A DNA stretch of 64,000 bases from Chlorobaculum parvum NCIB 8327 (GCF_000020505.1 NC_011027.1:46001-110000); one strand, 5' to 3'. Shown: positions 21,553 to 30,712, counted from the first letter of the stretch. The notes: generated from the sequence alone by a model not told the origin. Translations and numbers: made by a program.

Positions 21553-21652
21553 GCAAGGATTTGCTTACATTAACCCATATGCTTCTTTTTTTCAGTCTTA
21601 TCGTTGCTTCCGGTTCTTTTGAAACAACGCCAACCCCTAAATCAAAAAGATC

Positions 21653-22471
21653 ATGAAAGCTATCTCCCGTCGATTGTTTGCCGCTGTGCTGGTGCCGGGT
21701 CTCTTGCTCTCGGCATGTGGCGACAAAAAAGAGGCCAATGCGCCCGGTTCAGCCGCCGTTGAGCAGGCCTCACCCGCGATTGCAGGTCCGTTTACCGGCG
21801 TCCTGACCATGAAAACCACCATGCCGAACGCAGGCACGAGCGACATGAAGCTCTATATCGGCCCGAAAGGAATGCGCGCAGAGAGCAAGACCGCCGTTGG
21901 CGGTGCCGGTACGATTTCAATGACCGTGCTGTCGCTTACGGATAAGCCCGATAAAATCTACATGATCAACGAAGCGGCCGGTTCCTGCATGGAGCTGGAT
22001 GTGTCAAAAGTCAAAGAGGAGGCGCCCGACGATCCATATCTGGATGCGAAGATCGAAAAGCTCGGCAAGGAGGAGGTGAACGGCTTCGACTGTAACCATG
22101 TCCGGATTTCATGGCCTGACAAACAGAACACCGTTGATCTCTGGGTGAGCAAGGATATTCTCGACTACTTCGCCTACGCGCGCATGCAGGGTTCGGAAGA
22201 TCGCAAATATGAGCAGCTCGCCGAAAAACTCAAGGCTGCCGGTCTCGACGGCTTCCCCGTCAAGACGCTGATTTCTCCGGAAGGCGTGGTCACCGAGCTG
22301 GTCAAGGCTGAGCGCACCACTCCGGACAGCGCCCTTTTCGAAGTTCCGGCCAACTGCACGAAGCTGGAAATCCCCACAATGCCAGACGGCCCGCAGGGGA
22401 TGAGCGAAGAGAAGATGAAAGAGATGGAAGAGTTTGGCCGCCAGATGATGCAGCAGATGCAGCAGAAGTAA
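21653..22471 (+). CDS. DUF4412-like lipoprotein
   Basis: A 272-residue envelope protein. The signal peptide ends in the lipobox LLSAC, with the lipidated Cys at residue 22. The body has a beta-rich pattern: a FTGVLTMKTTMPNAGTSDMKLYIGPKGMRAE start, a CxE-type KIYMINEAAGSCMELD stretch and a VDLWVSKDILDYF stretch, in keeping with DUF4412. The C terminus is rich in Met and Gln and probably disordered. The function is not known. It stands alone, followed by a strong terminator. Confidence 0.75.
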   Translation: MKAISRRLFAAVLVPGLLLSACGDKKEANAPGSAAVEQASPAIAGPFTGVLTMKTTMPNAGTSDMKLYIGPKGMRAESKTAVGGAGTISMTVLSLTDKPDKIYMINEAAGSCMELDVSKVKEEAPDDPYLDAKIEKLGKEEVNGFDCNHVRISWPDKQNTVDLWVSKDILDYFAYARMQGSEDRKYEQLAEKLKAAGLDGFPVKTLISPEGVVTELVKAERTTPDSALFEVPANCTKLEIPTMPDGPQGMSEEKMKEMEEFGRQMMQQMQQK

Positions 22472-22488
22472 GTCAGCATGACGATAAA

Positions 22489-22525
22489 GACGAAACCCCC
22501 GGCGATGTCGGGGGTTTCGTCTTTT
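22489..22525 (+). terminator. Rho-independent terminator
   Basis: A perfect 13-bp stem GACGAAACCCCCG/CGGGGGTTTCGTC with a 7-base loop is followed by TTTT. It lies between convergent genes and may serve both. Confidence 0.92.
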
Positions 22526-22546
22526 ATGGGGTGGCTGGGTTGGCGA

Positions 22547-23752
22547 TTAATTTGTCGCCGTCTCCATCTCCTTCTTCTTGAACTCGATTGCCAGCCACTT
22601 CTCCTCATAACCGGCGTGCGCAACCTTCATCCCGGCGAGGAACGTGGGAAGGATGACGCCCTTCTGGTAGTTACCGATTCTGACCGTCAGCGAGTCGCCG
22701 ACCTGCGTGACGTTGGCGGCCATGCGGTTGTCGAAGACGAAAGGCAGGCGGAGCTTCATGATGTAGTGGCCTTCACTGACTTTGTGAATATCCACATGCT
22801 CTTCGTGGTAGAAGATGTCCAGCGGGTTGCGCTCGCCGTAGACCGTTTCACCCACCTTTTTGAGCATCTCCATGCCGAGCACCTCCTTGCGGTAGAGCGG
22901 CACTTTGGTTATGGGAATCGGTGCGAATGAGGTCTCGATCTCTTCGATGTACTTTTTCTGAATCTCTTTCCACCCCTCGAAGTAGTGGCCGTCAACGTCG
23001 TCCATATAGACGCGGTTGATGATGATCTGGTCAACCGTGATGCCGTAGAGGTTCAGGTAGGTGAGAGCCCTCATCGACTCCTTGATGACCATTTTTTCGG
23101 GGTTCATGACGAGCCGGACGGTGGTTTTTGAATCGTCGGACAGGAGCTCGATGATTCCTTCGATCGATGAAAAGAGGTGGTCGACCTGGTCATAGACTTC
23201 CGTTTCCGGCACGAAGTCGTGCAGGCGGCCGATGCGCTTGGAGAGCGGGCGGATGACCGGTTTGACCACATATTTTTCCATGTTGCGCATGAGCTTGAGC
23301 ATCCAGCCGAAGGTCTCCGGAATAGAGAGCAGACGCAGGGTTTCGCCGGTTGGTGCGCAGTCCACAACGAGCAGGTCGTATTCGTTGGAGTCGTTGTAGC
23401 GCTTGATGTAGGAGAGCGAGAAGAGCTCCTCCATGCCGGGCAGCACACCCATCTCCTCGACGTAAATGCCTTCGATGCCCTGCACCTCCATCAGGTGGGC
23501 GAAGTGCTCGCGTACCACCTCCCAGTTGAGCGAAAGGTCGCCGTATACGCTGACCTCCTGGCCCCAGAGATTGTCGGCGATCTTGACCGGTGATGGGCCG
23601 AGTTCGATGTCGAAGGAGTCTCCGAGGCTGTGCGCCGGGTCGGTGGAGATCACGAGTGTTTTGTAGCCCTGCGAGGCCGCCCTGACGGCGGTTGCCGCAG
23701 CGACGGAGGTTTTGCCCACGCCGCCTTTCCCGGTGAACACGATGTTTCTCAT
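22547..23752 (-). CDS. ArsA/Get3-type anion-transporting ATPase
   Basis: This 401-residue cytoplasmic ATPase has a deviant P-loop GKGGVGKTS at residues 8-16, the switch I segment [12 protein letters not shown] and the switch II segment [14 protein letters not shown], as in ArsA and Get3. It is a single-ATPase-domain form. The last 100 residues (from about [16 protein letters not shown]) form an HSP20-like beta domain known from ArsA homologues of phototrophs. There is no arsB or arsenic gene next to it, so arsenite efflux is doubtful. A role in membrane protein targeting or in photosynthetic membrane assembly is possible. It is divergent from the SQR-like gene. Confidence 0.88.
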   Translation of the reverse strand: MRNIVFTGKGGVGKTSVAAATAVRAASQGYKTLVISTDPAHSLGDSFDIELGPSPVKIADNLWGQEVSVYGDLSLNWEVVREHFAHLMEVQGIEGIYVEEMGVLPGMEELFSLSYIKRYNDSNEYDLLVVDCAPTGETLRLLSIPETFGWMLKLMRNMEKYVVKPVIRPLSKRIGRLHDFVPETEVYDQVDHLFSSIEGIIELLSDDSKTTVRLVMNPEKMVIKESMRALTYLNLYGITVDQIIINRVYMDDVDGHYFEGWKEIQKKYIEEIETSFAPIPITKVPLYRKEVLGMEMLKKVGETVYGERNPLDIFYHEEHVDIHKVSEGHYIMKLRLPFVFDNRMAANVTQVGDSLTVRIGNYQKGVILPTFLAGMKVAHAGYEEKWLAIEFKKKEMETATN

Positions 23753-24213
23753 GGCTGGAATGGTTGGGTTGCCCTGAATCCGATCGTAGAAATGTTAACA
23801 GGATCGCGCTCTTGAAAATTCAGTTCAGGTGCGTGTTCAGGGGCGATAAAGCGCAGCCAGGAAGAGCCGCTGGTTCGTCGATTGTCAGGGGGTTAAGGAT
23901 GCTTTTTCGTGTTCCGGCACTTTCGAGGCAAAATTTCCGTTAATCGGTTAATCAGTAGTTGTACATGATCGGGATTGCTTACTTTTCATGTGTAAAAACA
24001 GGATGATTCTTGGTTTATTATGACTATATGGTTATAGTTGAATTCGGTTGTCCATGATTCCCGGTGTTTTGTTGTTGTGTGCCCGCTCTTTGCCGAGCTG
24101 CCGCTTCAGCCGGGACGTGAACGTTGAAATGGCTACGAGGAACGACCTCTTGACGGTGGTTTTGGCTTCCTGTGATGGACATTTCGTTTAACAATTGAAA
24201 CTGCACAATCAGT
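23753..24213. promoter_or_regulatory. Divergent intergenic region, arsA-like / SQR-like
   Basis: No gene is seen in 460 bases. Two signals stand out: GTTAATC occurs twice with 8-base spacing (23939-23945 and 23947-23953), and a dyad ACTATA-TGGT-TATAGT lies at 24023-24038. Both are AT-rich and could be regulator sites for the divergent genes. The region to the right (24040-24213) looks like an untranslated leader. Confidence 0.35.
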
Positions 24214-25671
24214 ATGGCAAAGGTTGTCGTTTTGGGAGCTGGCGTTTCAGGGCATACCTGCGCCTCCTTCCTCAAGAAAAAGCTCGGGAAGAACCACGAG
24301 GTGGTGGTGGTTTCGCCCAATAGCTATTATCAGTGGATTCCGTCGAACATCTGGGTCGGTGTCGGCCAGATGACCATCGACGATGTTCGCTTCAAGCTGC
24401 ACAAGGTTTATGATCGCTGGGGAATCGATTTCAAGCAGGCGAAAGCCGTTTCGATCCATCCGGAGGGTGACGCCTCTATCGACAAAGGGTACGTCACGAT
24501 CGAATACACCGATCCGGAGTACGCCGGTCAGACCGAAATCGTCGATTACGACTATCTGGTCAACGCTACCGGTCCGAAGCTGAACTTCGAGGCGACCGAG
24601 GGGCTTGGCCCCGACAAAAACAGCATGTCGGTCTGTACCTACAGCCACGCTGCCCATGCGTGGGAGGAGTTGCAGAAAAGCATCGAGAAGATGAAAGCCG
24701 GACAGAAGCAGCGCTTTCTCATCGGCACCGGCCATGCGATGGCTACCTGCCAGGGCGCGGCGTTCGAATATATCCTGAATATCGCGCACGAAATCGCCAC
24801 GCTTGGCCTGAGCCACATGGCGGAGATTACCTGGATTTCCAACGAGTACGAGCTGGGTGACTTCGGTATGGGTGGCGCGTTCATCAAGCGCGGTGGTTAC
24901 ATCACCCCGACCAAGGTGTTCACCGAGTCGCTGCTTGCCGAGTACGGCATCAAGTGGATTCGCCGGGCGGGCGTTTACAAGGTCGAGCCGGGCGTGGCGC
25001 ATTACGAAACGCTCGATGGCGAAATGCTTTCGCAGGAGTTCGATTTCTCGATGCTGATTCCGTCGTTCTCGGGGGTCGGCCTTACCGCGTTCGATCGTGA
25101 GGGTAACGACATCACCGACCAGATGTTCCTGCCCAACAAGTTCATGAAGGTTGATGCTGACTACACGCCCAAGTCGTTCGATGAATGGACGGCTGCCGAC
25201 TGGCCGACAAAGTACCAGACGCCGATGTACGACAACATCTACGCTGCGGGTATCGCTTTTGCTCCGCCGCACCCGATCTCCAAGCCCCTGAAAAGCGAGA
25301 ATGGCCGCCAGATATTCCCGACTCCGCCGCGCACCGGAATGCCGTCGGGCGTTATCGGAAAGATCATCGCGCTCAACATCGCCGAGCAGGTCAAGGGCGG
25401 CCACAAAGAGCACCACCATACCGCCTCGATGGCGCGCATGGGCGCGGCCTGTATCGTATCCGGCGGCTTCGGCTCCTTCGACGGTCTCGGTGCGTCGATG
25501 ACCGTCTTCCCGATCGTGCCTGACTGGGAGAAGTATCCCGAGTGGGGCCGCGATATGAACTATTCTGTTGGCGAGGCCGGTCTTGCGGGCCACTGGCTGA
25601 AGTTCATTCTGCACTACCTGTTCTTCCACAAGGCGAAGGGCTACCCGTTCTGGTGGCTCATTCCCGAGTGA
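24214..25671 (+). CDS. Sulfide:quinone oxidoreductase-like flavoprotein
   Basis: A 485-residue FAD-dependent oxidoreductase of the SQR/NDH-2 superfamily. The FAD-binding GAGVSGHTCA lies near residues 8-17 and the second Rossmann segment is RFLIGTGHAMATCQGAAFEY. The Cys in ATCQGAAFE and the one in GAACIVSGG align with the redox cysteine pair of SQR, and another Cys lies in SVCTYSHA. The C-terminal WLKFILHYLFFHKAKGYPFWW segment is an amphipathic membrane-binding helix. It should oxidise sulfide and reduce quinone on the membrane, feeding electrons to photosynthesis. Which SQR type it is cannot be set without a tree; another sulfur substrate remains possible. A 52-residue ORF follows. Confidence 0.85.
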   Translation: MAKVVVLGAGVSGHTCASFLKKKLGKNHEVVVVSPNSYYQWIPSNIWVGVGQMTIDDVRFKLHKVYDRWGIDFKQAKAVSIHPEGDASIDKGYVTIEYTDPEYAGQTEIVDYDYLVNATGPKLNFEATEGLGPDKNSMSVCTYSHAAHAWEELQKSIEKMKAGQKQRFLIGTGHAMATCQGAAFEYILNIAHEIATLGLSHMAEITWISNEYELGDFGMGGAFIKRGGYITPTKVFTESLLAEYGIKWIRRAGVYKVEPGVAHYETLDGEMLSQEFDFSMLIPSFSGVGLTAFDREGNDITDQMFLPNKFMKVDADYTPKSFDEWTAADWPTKYQTPMYDNIYAAGIAFAPPHPISKPLKSENGRQIFPTPPRTGMPSGVIGKIIALNIAEQVKGGHKEHHHTASMARMGAACIVSGGFGSFDGLGASMTVFPIVPDWEKYPEWGRDMNYSVGEAGLAGHWLKFILHYLFFHKAKGYPFWWLIPE

Positions 25672-25843
25672 TCGAGCTGTTGCGGGCCACGATAGCTGCG
25701 TTGGGTGGTGCTCGGAATCCTCACGTACTGTATGTACGCTCCGGGTTCTCTGTTCCGTCCGCCTTGCTCTCTGGTCCCTCACGACGCTCGATAAGCTGTG
25801 CATGAAGCATGAAAAAATGTTGAACCAATAAAAATCCTGAATC

Positions 25844-26002
25844 ATGGGTAACTATAAATTCAAGGCATATTACGATGAGGCCTATCCGCCGGTGCCGGAC
25901 AAGGCTACGCTGTTCTGGCGCAAGTTTGTGCCGTGGCAGCTTTTCAGGTTCCTTGTCCTGAACATCAAGATGATCCGCATCGTCGCCGGCGGCCACTCCT
26001 GA
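25844..26002 (+). CDS. Small basic protein downstream of the SQR-like gene
   Basis: This short ORF encodes 52 residues, starting MGNYKFKAYYDEAYPPVPDK and ending in IVAGGHS. Codon use is strongly GC3-biased like the neighbouring core genes. The second half (LFWRKFVPWQLFRFLVLNIKMI) is a basic, aromatic, amphipathic segment that could lie on a membrane. A terminator begins 30 bases after its stop, so it seems to close the SQR transcription unit. I know no family for it. It may help anchor or regulate the flavoprotein. Confidence 0.65.
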   Translation: MGNYKFKAYYDEAYPPVPDKATLFWRKFVPWQLFRFLVLNIKMIRIVAGGHS

Positions 26003-26031
26003 TCTGCCGCTGGACGTTTAAAGCGCCATTG

Positions 26032-26076
26032 AAGCCCTCGATACCCCGGAGAATTCCGAAAGTGTCGAGGGCTTTT
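26032..26076 (+). terminator. Rho-independent terminator of the SQR unit
   Basis: AAGCCCTCGA at 26032-26041 pairs with TCGAGGGCTT at 26065-26074 and runs into a T tract. Confidence 0.85.
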
Positions 26077-26210
26077 TCATTGTAACCCTGAACTTGCCGA
26101 GCCTCTGACAGACGGAGCTGAATTGCGAAGAACGAGGGATTTCGTACACTGATATTAATTGGTGTTTATCGGCTTCTCTCTGACCAGTCCATGTACACGG
26201 AGGCTCTCAT

Positions 26211-26855
26211 ATGGAAAAAACGAATAACGAACTCTCCGCCTTTGTTTGTGATGCTTTGAGGAAAGAGGTCTCGCGTGATCGCATCCGCGAGGTTTTGCTC
26301 CAGGCAGGGTGGCAGGCGGAACGGGTTGATCGTGCGCTTGAGGAGTATGCGGAAATCGAGTTTCCCCTGCCTGTGCCGAAACCCAAGCCATACCTTTCGG
26401 CGCGCGAAACCTTTTTCTATCTCCTGCTTTTTGTGACGCTGTATGTCAGCGCCTTCAATTTCGGGAACCTGCTGTTCATTTTCATCGAGCAGGCGTTTCC
26501 GGATCCGGCGATGACGGCACACTCTGTTGACTGGGTCAGTTCCCGGATCAGGGGGGCGGTATCGGCGCTGATTGTTGCTTTTCCACTGTTCCTTTATCTG
26601 TCGCGGAAAATTGCCAATGAATTGCAGAACACTCCTGCGGGGCGTTCATCGGGCGTCCGGCGCTGGCTGACCTACCTTACCCTTTTCATTGCCGCCTGCA
26701 TTATTCTCGGTGATGTTTCGGCTTTGCTGTTCAACCTGCTCGGCGGAGAACTGACTGTTCGGTTCGTATTCAAAGCGTTGGTTGTCGCCGTCATTGCCGG
26801 AACGGTTTTTATCTATTACCTCAAAGGATTGCGCAAAGAGGAGCAGGAGTTATGA
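26211..26855 (+). CDS. DUF5671-like membrane protein
   Basis: A 214-residue protein. A soluble N-terminal helix bundle of about 55 residues (REVLLQAGWQAERVDRALEEY looks like a UBA-type three-helix fold) precedes four membrane segments at about residues 65-90, 113-133, 155-180 and 187-205. The arrangement resembles DUF5671. The function is unknown. The stop overlaps the next start by 4 bases. Confidence 0.6.
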   Translation: MEKTNNELSAFVCDALRKEVSRDRIREVLLQAGWQAERVDRALEEYAEIEFPLPVPKPKPYLSARETFFYLLLFVTLYVSAFNFGNLLFIFIEQAFPDPAMTAHSVDWVSSRIRGAVSALIVAFPLFLYLSRKIANELQNTPAGRSSGVRRWLTYLTLFIAACIILGDVSALLFNLLGGELTVRFVFKALVVAVIAGTVFIYYLKGLRKEEQEL

Positions 26856-27256
26856 AGCCTGTCGGAAAGGATGGCGTGCTGGGAATCGTGGTCTCCCTTC
26901 TGGTGGTGGCGGCCGTGGTTCGCGGCCTTTTTATGATTGGGCCGATCGATGAGCAGCGGAACAGGAAATTCGATGAGCGGCGTCTGTCGGATCTTCAGCG
27001 GATTGTCTCTTCCGTCGAGTTCTATTATCGTACCCATCAGGAGCTGCCCGAGAACCTCGATGTTCTCGCAAAGCAGCCAGCCAGCCGTGTTCCGCTTTTT
27101 GATCCGGAAAGCGGCAAGCCCTATGGTTATCGTCGGCTCTCTCCGGACAGCTATGAGCTTTGCGCAACTTTCGCGCTGGAGTCCGATGAATCCACGGCTC
27201 TGCGCTGGTCACACAAGGCTGGGCGCGCCTGTTTCCGCCTGAGCGTCCGGCGCTGA
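26852..27256 (+). CDS. Hypothetical protein, pseudopilin-like C-terminal half
   Basis: This 134-residue protein has one N-terminal membrane helix (about residues 8-32). A periplasmic region follows with the pattern LSDLQRIVSSVEFYYRTHQELPENLDVL...DPESGKPYGYRR....YELCATF, which resembles the helix and DP-x-G-x-PY segment of type II secretion pseudopilins. There is no prepilin peptidase site (no G-F-T-L-x-E), so it is not a classical pilin. The 4-base overlap links it to the DUF5671-like gene. The function is unknown. Confidence 0.6.
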   Translation: MKPVGKDGVLGIVVSLLVVAAVVRGLFMIGPIDEQRNRKFDERRLSDLQRIVSSVEFYYRTHQELPENLDVLAKQPASRVPLFDPESGKPYGYRRLSPDSYELCATFALESDESTALRWSHKAGRACFRLSVRR

Positions 27257-27295
27257 AGAGGCTCAGTTTGCGCGGCTTTGCGCCAGCGATAGTTC

Positions 27296-28312
27296 TTATC
27301 TCCCTTTGAGCAACTGCTGTTCCAGCCAGTCGAAGGTGGCGTTGATCGCCTTGCGTGAGGCGGTTGCGGTGGCTTGTTCATCGTTGCCGGTCCAGTCGTG
27401 GCTGACGCCGTCGATGAGCACCAGCTCAGCGCGTACTCCAGCGTTTTTCAGCCGCTCTTCGAGCTGACGGGATTGCTCTGCAGGCACCGTGGTGTCGTCG
27501 GTGCCGTGGATGAGCAGCGTCGGTGGATCGTTGGCGTCAACGTGGCTGACGGGGCTGGCTTTCACAAATACGCCGGGCGGGCAGCCTTCGGGGGTGCAAC
27601 CGAAAAAGCGCATCGGGCCACTGGGGTCGATCGTACTGCCGGGCGCCGTGGCCTGCTGGAACAATGCTTCCAGCTCATAAGGGCCATACCAGCCGACAAA
27701 GGCCTGCACGCGGTCGGACTCCCCGGCGTTCTCCATGCCTGGCAAATCAAACTCCATATCCTCGCCGGTGAAAGCGGTCATGGCGCCGAGATGCGCTCCG
27801 GCCGATGCGCCCCAAATTCCGACATGATCCGGATCGATGCCATACTTTCCGGCGTTGGCGCGCAGGAAGCGGATGGCGGCCTTGATGTCCTGCACGGCGC
27901 CTGGAAAGCTCGCCTCGCCACTGAGCCGGTAGTCAATCGATGCCACCACGAAGCCGCGTTCCGCCAGACGGGCCAGCACTCGGGGGAAGTCGGTGAAGTG
28001 AGCCGTCGTGCGTTTCGAGCCGGTTGTCCAGCTTCCGCCGTGTACGAAGATGACCAGCGGACGCAGGGCCTTGCCTTTGGGGCGGTAGAGGTCGAGCAGC
28101 ATCGGGCGGAAGCCGGGCAGCTTCAGGTAGGTGATGTCGGGGGTGACGGTCACCTTGCCGAGCTTGATGATTGCAGGCGGGAGCATGTCGGTATTGACGT
28201 TTTCAGCCGAGATCGGAATCGGCGGTTCGAGCGGGCGGGACATGGCCGTTGCGGTGGCCGGATTGCCGAGCAACAGGGCGAGCGCGATGGTGCCGAGCTG
28301 TTTGTTGAGCAT
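27296..28312 (-). CDS. Exported alpha/beta-hydrolase (esterase)
   Basis: A 338-residue hydrolase of the BD-FAE/esterase group. The signal peptide runs over residues 1-23. The oxyanion-hole motif is FVHGGSW, the nucleophile elbow is GASAGAH, the acid is in HGTDDTTVP and the catalytic His in GVSHDW. It should cleave an ester, possibly an acetylated sugar or short acyl ester, in the periplasm. The ATG at 28312 has an AGGA element upstream and precedes the signal peptide; the frame is open further but non-homologous. It lies 13 bases downstream of the nitroreductase gene. Confidence 0.85.
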   Translation of the reverse strand: MLNKQLGTIALALLLGNPATATAMSRPLEPPIPISAENVNTDMLPPAIIKLGKVTVTPDITYLKLPGFRPMLLDLYRPKGKALRPLVIFVHGGSWTTGSKRTTAHFTDFPRVLARLAERGFVVASIDYRLSGEASFPGAVQDIKAAIRFLRANAGKYGIDPDHVGIWGASAGAHLGAMTAFTGEDMEFDLPGMENAGESDRVQAFVGWYGPYELEALFQQATAPGSTIDPSGPMRFFGCTPEGCPPGVFVKASPVSHVDANDPPTLLIHGTDDTTVPAEQSRQLEERLKNAGVRAELVLIDGVSHDWTGNDEQATATASRKAINATFDWLEQQLLKGR

Positions 28313-28325
28313 GAGAGATTCCTGT

Positions 28326-28844
28326 TTACAGATACCGGACGACTTCGTCGAGTGATTTCCGGGTTTTGGGTCTGGTCTGCGCGTCGGCGGAAGCGTAGGC
28401 GAGTGGCGTGATGGCGAATACCTCTTCGGTGGGGCCGAGACCGAGCGCTTCGCGCAGCATTGCCGGATCGAAGGCTGAAATCCAGCAGGTGGCGAGCCCT
28501 TCGTCATGCGCGGCAAGAATCAGGTGATCCATCGCGATACCAAGATCGGTTTCAAGCGAGTTCCAGCCGTCCGAGGGGCGCACCCACGCCTCGGTGCGGT
28601 CGCCGGTGACGATGAGGATGTGCGGCGCTTCGGCAAACCAGTCGCGCTGGTAAGTGGGGCGGACTTTGGCGAGCATCTCGGGGGAGCTGACGACGAGGAA
28701 CTTCCACGGCTGGAGGTTCTTGGCCGACGGCGCAAGCCGCCCGGCGTTGAGCACCCGTTCGAGAATTTCCGGCGCGACCGGTCGGCTCTGGTCATAGCCA
28801 CGGACGCTTTTTCTCGACTCGACAAGGTCGTGCAGACTCGTCAT
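28326..28844 (-). CDS. Nitroreductase-family FMN oxidoreductase
   Basis: A 172-residue flavoenzyme. ESRKSVRGYDQSRPV is the FMN-binding RRSxR-type start of the family, and LAPSAKNLQPWKFLVV and HLILAAHDEGLATCWI are the other family blocks. The substrate is unknown (nitro compounds, quinones or others). Its start overlaps the end of the K+ channel gene by 4 bases, so the channel, the nitroreductase and the esterase probably form an operon. Confidence 0.88.
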   Translation of the reverse strand: MTSLHDLVESRKSVRGYDQSRPVAPEILERVLNAGRLAPSAKNLQPWKFLVVSSPEMLAKVRPTYQRDWFAEAPHILIVTGDRTEAWVRPSDGWNSLETDLGIAMDHLILAAHDEGLATCWISAFDPAMLREALGLGPTEEVFAITPLAYASADAQTRPKTRKSLDEVVRYL

Positions 28845-29872
28845 TTCTGTGCTTCTCCCTGTGTCAGATGGTTGAGCATTTCAAGGTCACCGCCCTGACC
28901 GATGGCGATGATCGTGCCGTTTTTCTGGATGATCTCCGCCGGGCGCGGTGTGGTGTGCAGCTCTCCGCCGGGCAGCTTGTAGCCGACCACGTTGATGCGG
29001 TGGTTGTTGTACAGGTCGACTTCCTGAAAGGATTTGCCGACCAGTGCCGAGTTTTCGTTCACAATGAACTGGGCGATGCGCAGGTTCAGGTTGTTCGCGT
29101 CGCTCAGCTCGTCGAGGTACTCTTCGAGCTCCGGCTCGATCAGGATGTTGGCCATGCGCTTGCCCGCCGAACGGTAGAGCATTACCACCTTCTGTGCCCC
29201 GGCGCGGAGCAGCTTGTTTTCGGACTCTTCGCAGTCCGCCCTGGCCACGATGTGCAGGCTCGGCTTCAGGTTGCGCGCAGTGAGCACGATGAAGACGTTT
29301 TCGGCGTCATTGCCCGCGGCGGCAATCAGCCCTTTGGCCCGCTGCAGGCCGGCATCGATCAGGACGCCTTCGTCCGCGGCGTTGCCCTTGATGGCAAGGT
29401 AGCCTTCGTCCCTGGCGCGGAGCACGTTGTCGATCATGTTGTCGATAACCATGAACGGAATCGACTTGATCCGGAACTCCTCGGCGACGTTGCTGCCGAG
29501 CCGTCCGAAGCCGCAGATGATGAAGTGGTCGTTGAGCTTCCGAAGCATGCGTTCATTGCGTTGTTGTTCCCAATGCTCCCTCCATTCGCCCGAAACGAAG
29601 AAGACGGCCACATTGGTCAGGGTGAAGAAAAAGATGCCCGTACCGCCGACGATCAGGGTCATCGTGAAAATCTTGCCAACATCGTCCAGCGGGCGCACTT
29701 CGCTGAAGCCGACCGTGGCCACCGTGATGACCGTCATGTAGAGGGCGTCGAGCGGGCTCATGTTTTCGAGGTACATGTAGCCGACCGTGCCCGAGATGAC
29801 CAGCAGCGCCACGCTGATAATCGAAGCCGAAAAGCGGCGGATGGCGGAAATCTGTTGTGCGTCCTTGCTCAA
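28841..29872 (-). CDS. Two-helix potassium channel with RCK (TrkA-N/TrkA-C) domains
   Basis: A 343-residue Kch/MthK-type channel. Helix 1 lies at about residues 15-36, the pore loop and filter read TVITVATVGFSE, and helix 2 is at about 67-92. The TrkA-N domain opens with FIICGFGRLGSNVAEEF (NAD-binding GxGxxG) at about 117 and the TrkA-C domain runs from about 245. The filter is TVGFS rather than TVGYG; Phe is tolerated in some K+ channels, but selectivity should not be assumed. It heads the channel-nitroreductase-esterase group. Confidence 0.9.
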   Translation of the reverse strand: MSKDAQQISAIRRFSASIISVALLVISGTVGYMYLENMSPLDALYMTVITVATVGFSEVRPLDDVGKIFTMTLIVGGTGIFFFTLTNVAVFFVSGEWREHWEQQRNERMLRKLNDHFIICGFGRLGSNVAEEFRIKSIPFMVIDNMIDNVLRARDEGYLAIKGNAADEGVLIDAGLQRAKGLIAAAGNDAENVFIVLTARNLKPSLHIVARADCEESENKLLRAGAQKVVMLYRSAGKRMANILIEPELEEYLDELSDANNLNLRIAQFIVNENSALVGKSFQEVDLYNNHRINVVGYKLPGGELHTTPRPAEIIQKNGTIIAIGQGGDLEMLNHLTQGEAQK

Positions 29873-29908
29873 GCGGCGATGAGAGTCATAGGGGTTGATG
29901 GAGGCCTC

Positions 29909-30520
29909 TCAGAGCTGGCGAATCGTGCCGAAATCGCTGGAGATGCTCTGGAACATCTTGTTGGTGGCGGTCTGCATGACCAGCGACATGCCCGCGTTGG
30001 TCATGGTGCGGATGATCTGCTCGGGAATGATGCGGAAGGCCGGATAGAGAATGAACTGCACGTCGATGCGCAGGTCGAAATCGACCTTGGTGCGTTCCCC
30101 TTGCAGCGGTAGAATGAGCAGATCGGCCGTGGCTTTTCCCTCGAACAGGTACTTTTCGGGCATGGCGATGGTTTCGCTGGCCGGAAGGTGACGCCAGGAG
30201 ATTTTGCGACCGATGGTGTACTGCTCGATCATTGCGTCGGTCAGCTCATCGGGATGCATTGTGCCGAGCTCTTCGGGAAGTTCAAGCAGGAGTTCAGTTT
30301 CCTGCTGGATGTTGAAGATCACGTCGAACGGGTTGTTCTGCGGATCGGTTACCCTGAAGTGCCAGCGGTACGCCTCGTCGCGGTCGAGCGGCTCGACTTT
30401 GTGGCAGAAGGGGTTGAATTCCAGAATCCTTGCATGGTCGGACAGATAGTCAACCGTCCGGTCGAAGGTTCCGTGAAAAACCCATTGCCCTTTGCTTTTG
30501 CCTGTGGCGTCCATTTCCAT
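29909..30520 (-). CDS. DUF1997-like SRPBCC-fold protein
   Basis: A 203-residue protein from the ATG at 30520, chosen because a GGAGG box lies 10 bases upstream. The frame is open to a TTG at 30649, but the added residues look untranslated. The pattern ([31 protein letters not shown] at the start, interrupted by a [14 protein letters not shown] strand) is that of a polyketide-cyclase-like SRPBCC domain and resembles DUF1997, found in phototrophs. The function is unknown; a link to pigments or lipids is a guess. It lies 36 bases upstream of the K+ channel gene. Confidence 0.65.
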   Translation of the reverse strand: MEMDATGKSKGQWVFHGTFDRTVDYLSDHARILEFNPFCHKVEPLDRDEAYRWHFRVTDPQNNPFDVIFNIQQETELLLELPEELGTMHPDELTDAMIEQYTIGRKISWRHLPASETIAMPEKYLFEGKATADLLILPLQGERTKVDFDLRIDVQFILYPAFRIIPEQIIRTMTNAGMSLVMQTATNKMFQSISSDFGTIRQL

Positions 30521-30712
30521 GATATCATGTCCTCCAGCCCACGCCTGTGCAAAATGGCGCCTGGGCTCTGTCGTATCGTATGGTTTATAAAACTGCTCTC
30601 GTTGCCGGATTTGCCGATTCGGGTCGTTTTGCCGCCAGTAAGCGGACAAACTGAAATATAGCGACTCTGCGTTAAACTTGTGCGTTTCAGCTGCGCATTA
30701 CCGATGGCAGGA

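Noticed and set aside
24247-25845. 532-codon frame antisense to the SQR-like gene
   Set aside because: It is a shadow of the GC-biased codons of the real gene; the plus strand has clear SQR motifs.
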